A DNA stretch of 64,000 nt from Nocardiopsis endophytica (GTDB lineage: Bacteria; Actinomycetota; Actinomycetes; Streptosporangiales; Streptosporangiaceae): positions 1-64,000 of the forward strand of contig NZ_JAQFWQ010000024.1 of assembly GCF_027706725.1 (NCBI RefSeq), in the 5' to 3' direction. The notes beneath the pieces are model-generated. The model had not been told where the DNA came from, did not search any database, and saw nothing but the letters and a program-made list of their open reading frames with translations. This document shows positions 18,120-26,903 of this stretch, one piece after another. The position numbers were made by a program, and so were the translations under genes. Every line of letters begins with the position of its first letter. Position 1 is the first letter of the stretch.

Positions 18120-19808
18120 TCACCTACCCCGCCGGGCCGGTGCCCGCGCACCGCAGGCGCGCTCGATCGCGGACCGGACCCTGCCCGGCGGGGTTCCCGG
18201 GGGCAGGACGGCGCACAGGTGGGCGTCGGGCCGCACGGCGAGCAGAGTGCCCTGCGGGTGGCCGAGCGCTTCGGCGGCGGCTCCGGTGGCATCGACCCGC
18301 TCCAGGGCGAGCGGCACCACGTCCATGGGCAGGTCCGCGCATGCGCGCGCGGCCGCGGCCGCTTCGGCCTCCCCATGGGCGACGATCGTGAAGCCGGGCC
18401 CGAGCAGTGACCGCAGGCGCACCCGCTCCCCCTCGGCGGCGCCGACGGGCGCGCACAGGGCGTCGGGGCAGATGTCGCCGGGGGCGGGGTCTTCGGGCCG
18501 GGTCTGCGGCGGAACCGGGCCGGCGGGGGTGGTCAGCGGCGAGTCGCCGTAGCGGAAGGGCTCGGCGAGCTTGCCCGAGTCGATGCGGTCGCCTGCGCGG
18601 GGGTCCTCCAGCGCGCGCTCCAGCACCTCGCGCCGGCGCCGCCGGTCCTCCTCGGTGTGCGGGACGAGGAACCGCATGGTGTCCCCGGTGACGCGCAGGT
18701 TCTCCCGGGCGGCCGCCCAGCGCTCGGAGTGGTAGGTCTCCAGGAGCGTGTCGGCCGCCGCGGGGTCGGAGGCCCTGAGCGCGCACGCGATCTTCCAGGC
18801 GAGGTTCTCGGCGTCCTGCACGCCGCTGTTGAGCCCGCGCGCGCCGAAGGGGGCGTACAGGTGGGCGGCGTCCCCTGCGAGCAGGACGCGGCCGACGCGC
18901 ATGCGCTCGGCGCACCGCTCGTGGAAGCGGTACACCGACGACCACACCAGCGTGTAGTCGCCGTCGCCGACGATCTTGCGGATGCGCTCCTCCAGCGCCC
19001 CGCTGCGGCGCTCGGCCTCCAGGTCGAACCCGTCGGGCACCTGCCAGTCGATGCGCCAGGTCGAGTCGGGGCACTGGTGCACGAGCACCTGGCGGCCGGG
19101 GTTCCACTCGGGGTCGAAGTGGAACCGCCTCTCCTTGGGGAAGGGCAGGTCGGCGCGGATGTCGCAGATGAGGAAGCGGTCACCGAAGGAGTCGCCCGGG
19201 AACGGCACGCCCGACAGGGTGCGCACCGCGCTGCGCGGGCCGTCGGCGCCGACGAGGTAGGCGGCGCGCATCCGCACCGTCCCGCCGGGGGTCTCGGCCT
19301 CGACGGCGACCTCCCCGCCCGGCTCCCCGTCCTGGGCGATCCCCACCACGCGGTGCCCGAAGCGCAGGTCGATGTCCGGGTGGGCGGTGACGGCGGCGAG
19401 CAGCTCCTCCTCGACCCGCGCCTGGGAGATGTTGATCCACGGCGGCAGGAGGCCCACGCCGCCCCCGGCCCCGGCGGGGAAGGTGACGGTGCGGACCTCG
19501 TGCCCCTTGTAGTACGTGCGGGCGGTCGTCCACGTGGTCCCCTCGGCGATGATGTTCCCGCCCACCCCCAGGCGGTCGAAGACGTCGAGCACGTCGCGCT
19601 GGAAGCAGATCGCCTTGGAGCCCGTGGAGCGGAAGTAGGCGGCACCGCGTTCGTCCTCGGCCTCCAGGACCGTGCAGGGGACGCGCGCGCGGGCGAGCGC
19701 CAGGGCCGCGGTCAGACCGACCGGCCCCGCGCCGACCACGATCACGGGCGGATACGCGCCCCCGGAGCGTCCGCGCGCCCCCGCACCGTTCCCGTCACGG
19801 CTGCTCAT
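18120..19808 (-). CDS. FAD-dependent aromatic hydroxylase (MhpA/PheA-like)
   Basis: A 562-residue class A flavoprotein monooxygenase. The FAD-binding GxGxxG is VVGAGPVGLTAALALARA. The DG motif is GADGPRSAVR and the GD motif is LLAGDAAHLYAPFGARG. A C-terminal thioredoxin-like domain (about 440-560) is typical of the phenol hydroxylase/MhpA group. It would hydroxylate an aromatic ring using NAD(P)H and O2. First place in the homogentisate operon suggests a hydroxyphenylacetate-type substrate, but that is inference. The ATG at 19808 is chosen because GGAGG lies 8 bases upstream. The divergent upstream region contains TATCTT on this strand (about 19900), a possible -10. Confidence 0.88.
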   Translation of the reverse strand: MSSRDGNGAGARGRSGGAYPPVIVVGAGPVGLTAALALARARVPCTVLEAEDERGAAYFRSTGSKAICFQRDVLDVFDRLGVGGNIIAEGTTWTTARTYYKGHEVRTVTFPAGAGGGVGLLPPWINISQARVEEELLAAVTAHPDIDLRFGHRVVGIAQDGEPGGEVAVEAETPGGTVRMRAAYLVGADGPRSAVRTLSGVPFPGDSFGDRFLICDIRADLPFPKERRFHFDPEWNPGRQVLVHQCPDSTWRIDWQVPDGFDLEAERRSGALEERIRKIVGDGDYTLVWSSVYRFHERCAERMRVGRVLLAGDAAHLYAPFGARGLNSGVQDAENLAWKIACALRASDPAAADTLLETYHSERWAAARENLRVTGDTMRFLVPHTEEDRRRRREVLERALEDPRAGDRIDSGKLAEPFRYGDSPLTTPAGPVPPQTRPEDPAPGDICPDALCAPVGAAEGERVRLRSLLGPGFTIVAHGEAEAAAAARACADLPMDVVPLALERVDATGAAAEALGHPQGTLLAVRPDAHLCAVLPPGTPPGRVRSAIERACGARAPARRGR

Positions 19809-20040
19809 GCGTCCGCCCTCCCGGGGTCGAACTCCGCGGCCACCGCCCGCCGCACCCGCATGCGCGCACGCGCACCTCGGATGTGACGCGCACCACCAAA
19901 GATAACCCGTGGGAGGCGTTCGGCCCTGGGTCCGGGCGTTGACGCCGCCTAGACCCGCGCTTGACGCACGACGGCCCGCCCTCGCGGCGTTTTCCGCCGG
20001 TTTCGGCGCCATGGCAGTGATGCGGAGGTCGTTACGGCTC

Positions 20041-20070
20041 TTGCCAAATCGCCCCCGCGCTGCTTACCTT
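20041..20070 (+). promoter_or_regulatory. Promoter for putative small RNA
   Basis: TTGCCA (-35), an 18-base spacer and TACCTT (-10) lie ahead of a structured non-coding stretch. The predicted start is near 20077. Confidence 0.55.
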
Positions 20071-20076
20071 GACCGG

Positions 20077-20275
20077 GTAGCGAACGCCGCTCGGCGAGAG
20101 CCGTGTGTTCGATAGCCGAATAAGCCACACGCAGGGCCGGTATCGCTGACTCCCCCTCCCTCAGTGACGCGCCCTGCTTCCCCTCCTGCGGAGTCCAGCC
20201 CTCCCCTCCCGGCTGGCCTCGGCGCCAGGAGATGAGAAGGGGCGGTGCCGGCGCGGCACCGCCCCTTCGCGTTTT
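20077..20275 (+). ncRNA. Putative small RNA with C-rich hairpin loops
   Basis: No protein-coding frame fits, but the stretch folds into successive hairpins. CGTGTG/CACACG (20102-20131) encloses TTCG/CGAA. GCAGGGC/GCCCTGC (20131-20177) encloses CGCTGA/TCAGTG with loop CTCCCCCTCCC. CTCC/GGAG lies at 20183-20193. CCAGCC/GGCTGG (20195-20216) has loop CTCCCCTCCC. A 13-bp terminator with a short T run ends it. The exposed C/U loops are complementary to GGGAGG-type ribosome sites. It is reminiscent of actinobacterial 6C-type RNAs, but the C runs here are 5 and 4, so membership is unproven. Confidence 0.55.
20237..20267. terminator. Hairpin terminator
   Basis: AAGGGGCGGTGCC pairs perfectly with GGCACCGCCCCTT around GGCGC. 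On the plus strand CGCGTTTT follows. It can end the putative small RNA (plus) and the NlpC/P60 gene (minus). Confidence 0.8.
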
Positions 20276-20295
20276 CAGGAGCCGGACGTCCGGGC

Positions 20296-21468
20296 TCAGT
20301 CCACCTGCACCCGGACGACGCCCGCCATCTTCGGCATGCGCACGTCGGTCACGCGCACGTCCAGGCCGGTGCGGGGGGCCTCCAGCATCTTGCCGTCGCC
20401 GAGGTAGATGGCCACGTGCGAGATGTAGTCGGGCGCCGTGGGGTCGGTGCGCCAGAAGATGAGGTCGCCGCGGCGGGCGTCCTCCCATTCGACGTGCTCC
20501 CCGGCGTACCACTGGTCGTGGGTGACGCGCGGGATGGCGATGCCCTCCTCTGCGAAGGCCCACTGGAGCAGGCCGGAGCAGTCGAAGCCGCCCTCCTGCA
20601 GGGACTCGCCGCCCCACACGTAGGGCACGCCGACCATCGTCTCGGCGTTGGAGATGACGCGCTCCATGGTGTCGTCGGGGACGGCCTCCCCGCGCGCGCC
20701 GGCCGGGCGCGGCTCAGGGTCCTCGGCCAGGAGCTGCAGCGAGGCGTCCTCCCCGAGGGCCTCCTCCAGGCGGTCCTTGAGCTTCCACAGGTCGGCGTCG
20801 GGGGCCGAAACGATGAGGCCGTTGCCCTCGGGGAAGCCGAGCTCGGAGGCGAGGTCGCGGGAGACGAGGGCGTCGATGCCGGCGACGCCCGAGGTGGCGT
20901 GGGTCCACACCTCGGCGGACCGGTCGCCGTCGGCGCCCGCGATGTCCACCTCGCTGCCCACGTCCAGGCCGCGCTGCTTGCCGGCGTCGTCGGACAGGGC
21001 GATGCGCCCCTCGGCGATCCCCTGCCAGATCTCGTCGGACTCGGCGGAGGGGCGGGGGGCGAAGTTGCGGAAGCCGCCCGGGTCGACGCCCAGGACCGAG
21101 GTCTCCTCGCCCTCGACGTTCACCCGTGCCGCGTCGACGACCTCGACGGCCTCGACGCCCTCCAGGTCGCGCACCCGGCGCACGGCCTTGTCGGACAGCG
21201 GCTCGGGCAGGACGGCGAAGTATTCGCGGCTGCGGGCTTTGCCCATGGGGGCGACCCTGGTGCCGTCCTGGAGCGCCGCGGGATCGGCCACGGGCGGGGA
21301 GGCCTGCCCGTTGCCCGGCTCGGGCACGGCCCCGGAGCGCGGCGCCCCGACCGGGGGGCGGTCGGTGACGTTGGGCTCAGATTCGGCCCAGGCGGGCGTC
21401 CCCAGCGCGGTGAAGGCCACCGCGAAGGCGACGGTGGTCCCCGCGCAACTTCTCAGCCGGTCCCGCAC
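20296..21468 (-). CDS. Secreted NlpC/P60 peptidoglycan hydrolase
   Basis: A 390-residue exported cysteine peptidase that likely cuts D-Glu to diamino-acid bonds in peptidoglycan. A signal peptide (RDRLRSCAGTTVAFAVAFTA, then PAWAES) begins the protein. Residues about 60-240 resemble the extracytoplasmic domain of MacB/FtsX-type permeases (VLGVDPGGFRNFAP, EIWQGIAEGRIALSD). The catalytic C-terminal domain has YVWGGESLQEGGFDCSGL (Cys) and DYISHVAIYLGDGKMLEA (His). The GTG at 21468 has GCGAGG 7 bases upstream; an ATG at 21513 is an alternative. I see no c-di-AMP riboswitch in the 5' region. Confidence 0.85.
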   Translation of the reverse strand: MRDRLRSCAGTTVAFAVAFTALGTPAWAESEPNVTDRPPVGAPRSGAVPEPGNGQASPPVADPAALQDGTRVAPMGKARSREYFAVLPEPLSDKAVRRVRDLEGVEAVEVVDAARVNVEGEETSVLGVDPGGFRNFAPRPSAESDEIWQGIAEGRIALSDDAGKQRGLDVGSEVDIAGADGDRSAEVWTHATSGVAGIDALVSRDLASELGFPEGNGLIVSAPDADLWKLKDRLEEALGEDASLQLLAEDPEPRPAGARGEAVPDDTMERVISNAETMVGVPYVWGGESLQEGGFDCSGLLQWAFAEEGIAIPRVTHDQWYAGEHVEWEDARRGDLIFWRTDPTAPDYISHVAIYLGDGKMLEAPRTGLDVRVTDVRMPKMAGVVRVQVD

Positions 21469-21626
21469 GAATCGACCTCGCTTTCCCGCGCCTGACGGAG
21501 GGTGGGCGGACATCGCGTACAAGCATGGGCGGACGGCGCCCCGTTTTCAAGCCGTGCACGGATGAACACGGGAGGAACCGAATCCCCACCCCCTGGCCGA
21601 AACCGGCCGCCCGCCGAAGCGCCCCC

Positions 21627-22235
21627 TCACCCCCAGTGCCCGGGGTACCTGGGGAACTCCGAGGTGTCGATGGTGACGCCCTCCAACGGCGAGGGCAGCG
21701 GGACGGGCTCGGAGAACCGGTGGGTGCCCTTGAGCCGGTACTCCCCGCCGACCAGGTCGGAGTGCACGGCCAGGGCGCCGCACCGGGGGTCGATGACCAT
21801 GTACAGGGGGATGCCCCAGCTCGCATACACCTCGGGCAGGACTTCCCGGTCCTTGCGCGGCGTGCTGGGCGAGACCACCTCGACGGCCATGTCCACAACG
21901 GAGGCGGGCAGGATCGGACGCGCCCTGAGGAGTTCTTTCCGGTCGACGACCATGAGGTCGGGGATGGCGTACTCGGACGCCTCGGGCTCCCCCGGATCGG
22001 GCTCAGGAGCCACCGACGACCCGGCATGCGGTCGGCGTCCGTCCCGGAGGGCATCCCTGAGCTGGTCGTAGACGAGTTCTACGGCCAGGTTGTGCAGCGG
22101 CGTGGGTGCGGGGGTCACGTAGATCTTCCCTCCGAGGACCTCGACCTTGTAGCCCTCGGGAACATCGACGTGCTCGGCCGCGGCCCGGAGACCGGCCCCG
22201 GGCCGCTCAGGACGCTCGCACAGTTCCATGGTCAT
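21627..22235 (-). CDS. Uma2-family (DUF820) PD-(D/E)xK protein
   Basis: A 202-residue protein of the Uma2/DUF820 family, restriction-endonuclease-like proteins common in actinobacteria with no settled role. The catalytic core is seen in YAIPDLMVVD (Asp) and VDMAVEVVSPSTPRKDR (Glu and Lys). The ATG at 22235 is favoured because AGGGG lies 6 bases upstream; an ATG at 22241 is too close to it. It stands alone on the minus strand between the NlpC/P60 gene and the MarR gene. A second family member lies at 50405-51001. Confidence 0.85.
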   Translation of the reverse strand: MTMELCERPERPGAGLRAAAEHVDVPEGYKVEVLGGKIYVTPAPTPLHNLAVELVYDQLRDALRDGRRPHAGSSVAPEPDPGEPEASEYAIPDLMVVDRKELLRARPILPASVVDMAVEVVSPSTPRKDREVLPEVYASWGIPLYMVIDPRCGALAVHSDLVGGEYRLKGTHRFSEPVPLPSPLEGVTIDTSEFPRYPGHWG

Positions 22236-22360
22236 GGGCATTCCCCTGTTCTCTGTCGAGGTCACGCTACGGCGGCCCGGATCTCCACGGGTGTGCATGC
22301 GCAGGGACGACCTTCTTCGGCCGATTCGGGCACCGGCCTGCGCGGGCATCCGTTCGCATG

Positions 22361-22834
22361 CTAGCGATCCTGATCGGCCCCGGCCTCCAGGTCGGCCGTC
22401 GCCTTCACCTGGCGCTCGGCGGCCTCCTCCATGAAGCCCGCGATCAGCTCCAGTTCCTCGTCGCTGTACTCCTCGTAGAGCTCGCCCAGGCGGCGCATGA
22501 GGCCGGCGAACAGCTCGCGCCCGCCGTCGACCAGGCCGGGCGTGATCTCGACGACCACGCGGCGCCGGTCCTGCTCGTCGCGGACGCGGCGCACGTAGCC
22601 GCGCTTCTCCAGGCGGTCGAGCACCCCGGTCACCGACGCCGGCTTGAGCCCGGACCGGCGCACCACCTCCCCCGCGGTGACCGTGCCGCCCGACTGGACC
22701 AGGCCGAGCACCTTCCAGTCGCTCGGCCCCAGCCCCAGGCGGTCGCTGAGCACCCCGTGGTAGAGGACCGCGGCGTCGCTCATCCGGCGCCCCGCCGCGC
22801 CCACCCGCTCCAGCACCTCGTCCCGGTCGGCCAT
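22361..22834 (-). CDS. MarR-family transcriptional regulator
   Basis: A 157-residue winged-helix dimer. The recognition region is GEVVRRSGLKPASVTGVLDR and the wing is RRVRDEQDRRRVVVEIT. It is divergent from the adjacent FAD monooxygenase with a 69-base intergenic region holding a perfect inverted repeat. It therefore most likely represses both genes and is released by an aromatic or drug-like ligand. The ATG start has GAGG upstream. Confidence 0.9.
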   Translation of the reverse strand: MADRDEVLERVGAAGRRMSDAAVLYHGVLSDRLGLGPSDWKVLGLVQSGGTVTAGEVVRRSGLKPASVTGVLDRLEKRGYVRRVRDEQDRRRVVVEITPGLVDGGRELFAGLMRRLGELYEEYSDEELELIAGFMEEAAERQVKATADLEAGADQDR

Positions 22835-22859
22835 TGACGCCCCTCTCCGCCGCGCATAT

Positions 22860-22881
22860 ATTTCGTTCGAACGAACGAAAT
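22860..22881. promoter_or_regulatory. MarR operator
   Basis: ATTTCGTTCG and CGAACGAAAT form perfect 10-bp arms separated by AA, between the divergent MarR and FAD monooxygenase genes. It overlaps an AT-rich TATATTT that probably contains a -10 element. Confidence 0.85.
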
Positions 22882-22903
22882 ACTACCACGGGGAGACACC
22901 GCC

Positions 22904-24115
22904 ATGCGCGTCCTCATCAGCGGGGCCGGGATCGCCGGACCGGTCGCCGCGGCCGCCCTCGGGCGGGCCGGGATCGACGCCGTCGTCCACGAGGCCCACC
23001 CCTCGCCCGCCGAACACCTCGGCTCCTTCCTCACCCTGGCCCCCAACGGCCTGTCCGTCCTGCGCACGCTCGACCTGCTCGACCCGGTCCTGGACGCGGC
23101 GCTCGCCCGCAGCACCGCCATCGAGTTCCGCAACGGCCGCGGCCGCGGCCTGGGCCGGCTGTCCGACGGCTCCCACGACCTCGCCCCCGGCCTGCAGAGC
23201 GTCTCCGTCATGCGCGGCGCCCTGCAGGCCCGCCTGGCCGAGGCGGCCACCGCCCCGGGCACCGAGATCGTCTACGGCAAGCGCCTGACCGGGTGCCGCG
23301 CCACCGGCTCAGGGGTCGTCGCCGAGTTCGCCGACGGCACCACCGCCGAAGGGGACGTCCTGCTGGGCGCCGACGGGCTGCACTCCCCCGTCCGCACGGC
23401 CGTGGACCCGGCGGCGCCGCGCCCCGCCTACACCGGCCTGCTCAACATCGGCGGCGTCGCCGAGGGGGCGGCGGTCGCCCCCACCCCGCCGGAGACCACC
23501 CGCATGGTCTACGGCCGCCGGGCCTTCTTCGGCTACCAGACCGACGACACGGGCCGGGTCTTCTGGTTCGTCAACGCCCCGCACCCCGAGGTCGGGCGGC
23601 GCGAGGCCGAGGCGCTCGGCCCCGGCCACTGGCGCCCGCTGGTCACCGGCCTGTTTCGCGACGACCTGCCCGAGATCACCGCGATCCTCGACGCCTCACC
23701 GGACGAGCACTTCCTCCCCTTCGGCGTCTACGACATCGCCACGCTGCCGCACTGGTGCGACGGCCCCATCGGCCTGATCGGGGACGCGGCCCACGCCGTC
23801 TCCTCCTCCAGCGGGCAGGGGGCGTCCATGGCGCTGGAGGACGCGGTCACGGTGGCCCGCTGCCTGCGGGACATCCCCGACCCGGCACGCGCGCTGGCGA
23901 CGTACGAGTCCATGCGCCGCGAGCGCGTGGAGAAGGTCGTCGCCGAGGGCCGCAAGCGCGGGAACAGCAAGCTCGCCACAGGGGCGGTGCAAGCGTTCTT
24001 CCGGGACGCGTTCATGTCCGTGGTCATCCCGATGATCGCCAAGAAGAAGGGGCACTCCTGGATATTCGACCACCGCATCGACTTCGACGCGCCCGTCGCC
24101 CCCGCAGCGGCGTGA
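22904..24115 (+). CDS. FAD-dependent monooxygenase (UbiH/TetX-like)
   Basis: A 403-residue class A flavin monooxygenase. Motifs: ISGAGIAGPVAAAALG (FAD dinucleotide site), LGADGLHSPVR (DG), and GLIGDAAHAVSSSSGQG (GD with the riboflavin-binding turn). There is no C-terminal thioredoxin-like domain, unlike the larger hydroxylase at 18120. The substrate is unknown; detoxification of an aromatic or antibiotic is plausible because of the divergent MarR regulator. GGGGAG lies upstream of the ATG. Confidence 0.88.
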   Translation: MRVLISGAGIAGPVAAAALGRAGIDAVVHEAHPSPAEHLGSFLTLAPNGLSVLRTLDLLDPVLDAALARSTAIEFRNGRGRGLGRLSDGSHDLAPGLQSVSVMRGALQARLAEAATAPGTEIVYGKRLTGCRATGSGVVAEFADGTTAEGDVLLGADGLHSPVRTAVDPAAPRPAYTGLLNIGGVAEGAAVAPTPPETTRMVYGRRAFFGYQTDDTGRVFWFVNAPHPEVGRREAEALGPGHWRPLVTGLFRDDLPEITAILDASPDEHFLPFGVYDIATLPHWCDGPIGLIGDAAHAVSSSSGQGASMALEDAVTVARCLRDIPDPARALATYESMRRERVEKVVAEGRKRGNSKLATGAVQAFFRDAFMSVVIPMIAKKKGHSWIFDHRIDFDAPVAPAAA

Positions 24116-24162
24116 GGCAGAGCGGAGGAAGGAACGGGGGACAAGGGGCGGCCGCCCCGCCC

Positions 24163-25062
24163 TCACCCCTCCAGGACCACGTTCTCCAGGGGCTCGCCGT
24201 TCCCCCACCTGCGGAGCTGCTCGTCGATGAACCTGCGCGCGCGGGGATAGAAGGTGTCCGAGCCGCCCGCCACGTGCGGCGTGATGAACACGTTCGGCGC
24301 GGTCCACAGCGGATGGCCCTCCGGGAGCGGCTCCGGGTCGGTGACGTCGAGCGCCGCCCGGATCCGCCCCTCCTGGCCGAGCAGCGCCGCGGTGTCGAGC
24401 ACCGGCCCGCGGGCGACGTTGACCACCAGCGCACCGTCGCGCATCAGGCCGAGCTCCTTCTCCCCCAGGAGGCCGCGCGTCTCCTCGCTCAGCGGGGTGA
24501 GCAGAACGACGACGTCGGCCTCCGGCAGGAGGGCGTGCAGGTCCTCGATCCCGTGGACCCCCTGCCCCGGCCGGGCCGTCCGGGCGACCTTCACGATGTC
24601 GCACTCATTGGGCGCCAAGCGCGCTTCCAGCGCCCGGCCGATGCTGCCGTGGCCGACGATCAGGACCCGCGACCCGGCCAGTGAACGCGTGTAGTGCGGG
24701 TTCCACGTCTGCTCGCGCTGGTCCGAGGACCACCGGGGAAGGTCCCGCCGGTCGGCGAGGATGAGCGCGAGCGCGTGCTCGGCGGTACTGGCATCGTGCA
24801 GCCCGCGCGCGTTGCACAGCACCACCCCGTCCGGCAGGTGCGGAACCGCGTTCTCGTACCCGGCGGTGAGGAGCTGGCACACGCGCATGCGGGGCATGCG
24901 CGACAGCAGGTCGACCCGCTGGCCGCGCCCGTAAGGCATCACGTAGAACACCACGTCCGAGAGGTCCTCAGGCTCGCCCCGGCCGTCGAAGACGGCGCCG
25001 TCGAACCCCTCGGGGACGGCGGACAGGTTCTCTTGCCAGGGCACCAGGACCCGGTCGGGCAT
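24163..25062 (-). CDS. D-2-hydroxyacid dehydrogenase family protein
   Basis: A 299-residue NAD(P)-dependent oxidoreductase interconverting 2-hydroxy and 2-oxo acids. The Rossmann motif is RVLIVGHGSIGRALEA. The catalytic triad is visible: Arg in NVARGPVLDT, Glu in DVTDPEPLPEGHPLW, and His in ITPHVAGGS. The substrate cannot be assigned. The ATG at 25062 is preceded by GGAGGAGAG, which decides the start. It is convergent with the FAD monooxygenase. Confidence 0.9.
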   Translation of the reverse strand: MPDRVLVPWQENLSAVPEGFDGAVFDGRGEPEDLSDVVFYVMPYGRGQRVDLLSRMPRMRVCQLLTAGYENAVPHLPDGVVLCNARGLHDASTAEHALALILADRRDLPRWSSDQREQTWNPHYTRSLAGSRVLIVGHGSIGRALEARLAPNECDIVKVARTARPGQGVHGIEDLHALLPEADVVVLLTPLSEETRGLLGEKELGLMRDGALVVNVARGPVLDTAALLGQEGRIRAALDVTDPEPLPEGHPLWTAPNVFITPHVAGGSDTFYPRARRFIDEQLRRWGNGEPLENVVLEG

Positions 25063-25297
25063 CTCTCCTCCTCGGGGCACGAAGCGGCGGGCGGGCGAAG
25101 CCGGGACTGAGCCGGGTGCCCGGGACCGTCCGAGGTGGGACGCTATCAGGGGCACCCGGGGCGTGGGCCCTCCGGTGCGGTGCGGCGGGGGCCGTGCGCG
25201 CTTCGGAGGAGCCTGGGCCGACAGGGTCGTCAGGGCCCTGGATCACGGCCCTTTGGCCCCAGAGCGCCCCTCCGCTTCGTGACGTAGGGTGATCGCC

Positions 25298-25999
25298 ATG
25301 CCGACGACCGATACCGCTCGCAACGTCCCCCGCCCCTCGCTCCCGGTCAACTCCTGGGCGATCCTGGGGCTGCTCTCCTTCGGGACGGAGCTCTCCGGCT
25401 ACCAGCTCCGCCAGTGGGCGGAGAACATCCTCGGCTACTTCCACAGCGTCCCGGCGATGAGCCAGATCTACACGGAACTGCAGCGGCTGGAGCGCCACGG
25501 CTATGTGCGCCACCGCAGCGTGCCGGTGGCCGACGCCCCTGCGGGGACGCGCAACGCCCGCGCCAAGCGGGGCTACGAGATCACCCCTGAGGGCCGGGAG
25601 GCGCTGGCGGCCTGGATCCGCGACGTGCCGGTCGAGTACCCCACCGCCCGCAACGGGGCGATGCTGCGGGTCTGGCTGGGCGCCTACGCCGACCCTGAGC
25701 GGCTGCGGGAGATCGTCGCGGAGCACCGCGACCGCTCCGAGGAGATGCGGGCCTCCGCCGAGACGTCCACCCGCATCGCCGAGCACGACTACGCCCGGCA
25801 CCGTTTCGCCACCCTGGTGACCTCGTGGGCCGAACGCCGCTACGCCGCGGAGCGCGACCTGGCGGAGGAGGTGCTGTCCGAGCTGGACGAGCTCCTCTAC
25901 GCCCCCGGGGGCACGGACACCGGGTCCTCGGACGCCCACGGGGGCGACGGCGCGCCCGCCGCGGGCTCCTCCCGGGCCGAGCAGCGCACCAACTCGTAG
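25298..25999 (+). CDS. PadR-family transcriptional regulator
   Basis: A 233-residue winged-helix protein with PadR N-terminal features (NSWAILGLLSFGTELSGYQL, SQIYTELQRLERHGYVRHR) and a Vir-like C-terminal coiled region (DPERLREIVAEHRDRSEEM). The last 30 residues are Gly/Ser-rich and probably dispensable. TAGGGT at 25285-25290 lies 7 bases before the ATG, so the mRNA may be leaderless; GTG at 25289 is an alternative. The 3' end overlaps the convergent TrmH-type gene by 103 bases, which is unusual. Confidence 0.85.
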   Translation: MPTTDTARNVPRPSLPVNSWAILGLLSFGTELSGYQLRQWAENILGYFHSVPAMSQIYTELQRLERHGYVRHRSVPVADAPAGTRNARAKRGYEITPEGREALAAWIRDVPVEYPTARNGAMLRVWLGAYADPERLREIVAEHRDRSEEMRASAETSTRIAEHDYARHRFATLVTSWAERRYAAERDLAEEVLSELDELLYAPGGTDTGSSDAHGGDGAPAAGSSRAEQRTNS

Positions 26000-26799
26000 C
26001 AGGCGATCGCCGCGGCGGCGGTGACGTTGAAGGAGTCGACGTCGCGCCCGGCCATGGGGATGCGCACGCGCGCGTCGGCCTGGTCCAGCCAGCGCGACGA
26101 GAGCCCGTCGCCCTCGGTCCCCAGCAGCAGCGCGGTCGGGCGCCCCGCGTCCCCGGCGAGCGCGTCACCGATCGGGACGGAGTCCTCCCCCGGCGTCAGG
26201 GCGAGGATGCGCAGACCGCGCTCGCGCAGCGCCCCCAACCCCTCACGCCAGTCGTCCATGCGGGCGTAGGGCAGCGTGAACACCGACCCCATGGAGACCT
26301 TCACCGACCGGCGGTACAGGGGGTCGGCGCACCGGGGCGACAGCAGGGCCGCGTCGACCCCGAGCCCGGCGGCACTGCGGAAGATGGCGCCGACGTTGGT
26401 GTGGTCGACGATGTCCTCCAGGACGACGACGCTGCGCGCCCCCTCGATGACATCGCCCACGGCGGGCAGGGGGCGGCGGTGGAACGAACCGAGTGCGCCG
26501 CGGTGCAGGTGGAACCCGACCAGCCCTTGGGCGACCTCCTCGGAGACGATGTAGACGGGCGCGTCCCCGCGGTCGAGCACGCCGTCGAGCAGGTCGCCGA
26601 GGGCCTCGCGGCGGCGCTCGGTGAGCAGCAGCGACCGCGGCTCGAACCCCGCCCGCAGCGCGCGGCGGATGACCTTGTCCCCTTCGGCCATGAAGAGCCC
26701 GTGCTCGGACTCCAGGCTCTTGCGCAGGGTGACGTCCCGCAGCCCGACATAGTCGGCCAGACGGGGGTCGCGGGGATCGGTGACCTCGATGGCGTCCAT
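25897..26799 (-). CDS. TrmH/SpoU-family RNA 2'-O-methyltransferase
   Basis: A 300-residue SPOUT-fold enzyme that methylates a ribose 2'-OH of rRNA or tRNA with S-adenosylmethionine. Motif 1 is HTNVGAIFRSAAGLG, motif 2 LLLGTEGDGLS and motif 3 IPMAGRDVDSFNVTAAAAI. The usual SLN of motif 3 reads SFN. An N-terminal substrate-binding domain (EHGLFMAEGDKVIRRAL) precedes. The ATG at 26799 is chosen, with GGTGG just upstream. The C-terminal 20 residues overlap the PadR gene. A hairpin element (26831-26896) separates it from the upstream gene. Confidence 0.88.
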   Translation of the reverse strand: MDAIEVTDPRDPRLADYVGLRDVTLRKSLESEHGLFMAEGDKVIRRALRAGFEPRSLLLTERRREALGDLLDGVLDRGDAPVYIVSEEVAQGLVGFHLHRGALGSFHRRPLPAVGDVIEGARSVVVLEDIVDHTNVGAIFRSAAGLGVDAALLSPRCADPLYRRSVKVSMGSVFTLPYARMDDWREGLGALRERGLRILALTPGEDSVPIGDALAGDAGRPTALLLGTEGDGLSSRWLDQADARVRIPMAGRDVDSFNVTAAAAIACYELVRCSAREEPAAGAPSPPWASEDPVSVPPGA

Positions 26800-26830
26800 G
26801 GACCACCATTGTCGCCGATCCCTCACACCG

Positions 26831-26896
26831 TCGTTGATCTCGGGAGAAACGACGCTAAAACCACGGTTATAGGGGCGTTTTCCCCGAGATCAACGA
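26831..26896. repeat. 66-bp hairpin element, copy 4
   Basis: Nearly identical to copy 1 at both ends and in GACGCTAAAACC and AGGGGCGTTTT. It lies 7 bases after the stop of the SSI-like gene and ahead of the TrmH-type gene on the same strand, consistent with a terminator role. Confidence 0.8.
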
Positions 26897-26903
26897 GGAG
26901 GGG

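Noticed and set aside
21469-21626. c-di-AMP (ydaO) riboswitch before the NlpC/P60 gene
   Set aside because: The expected conserved segments and multi-helix layout are absent in this short leader.
21627-22889. 420-residue form of the Uma2 protein
   Set aside because: The extra N-terminus runs antisense-like through the MarR gene; a good start lies at 22235.
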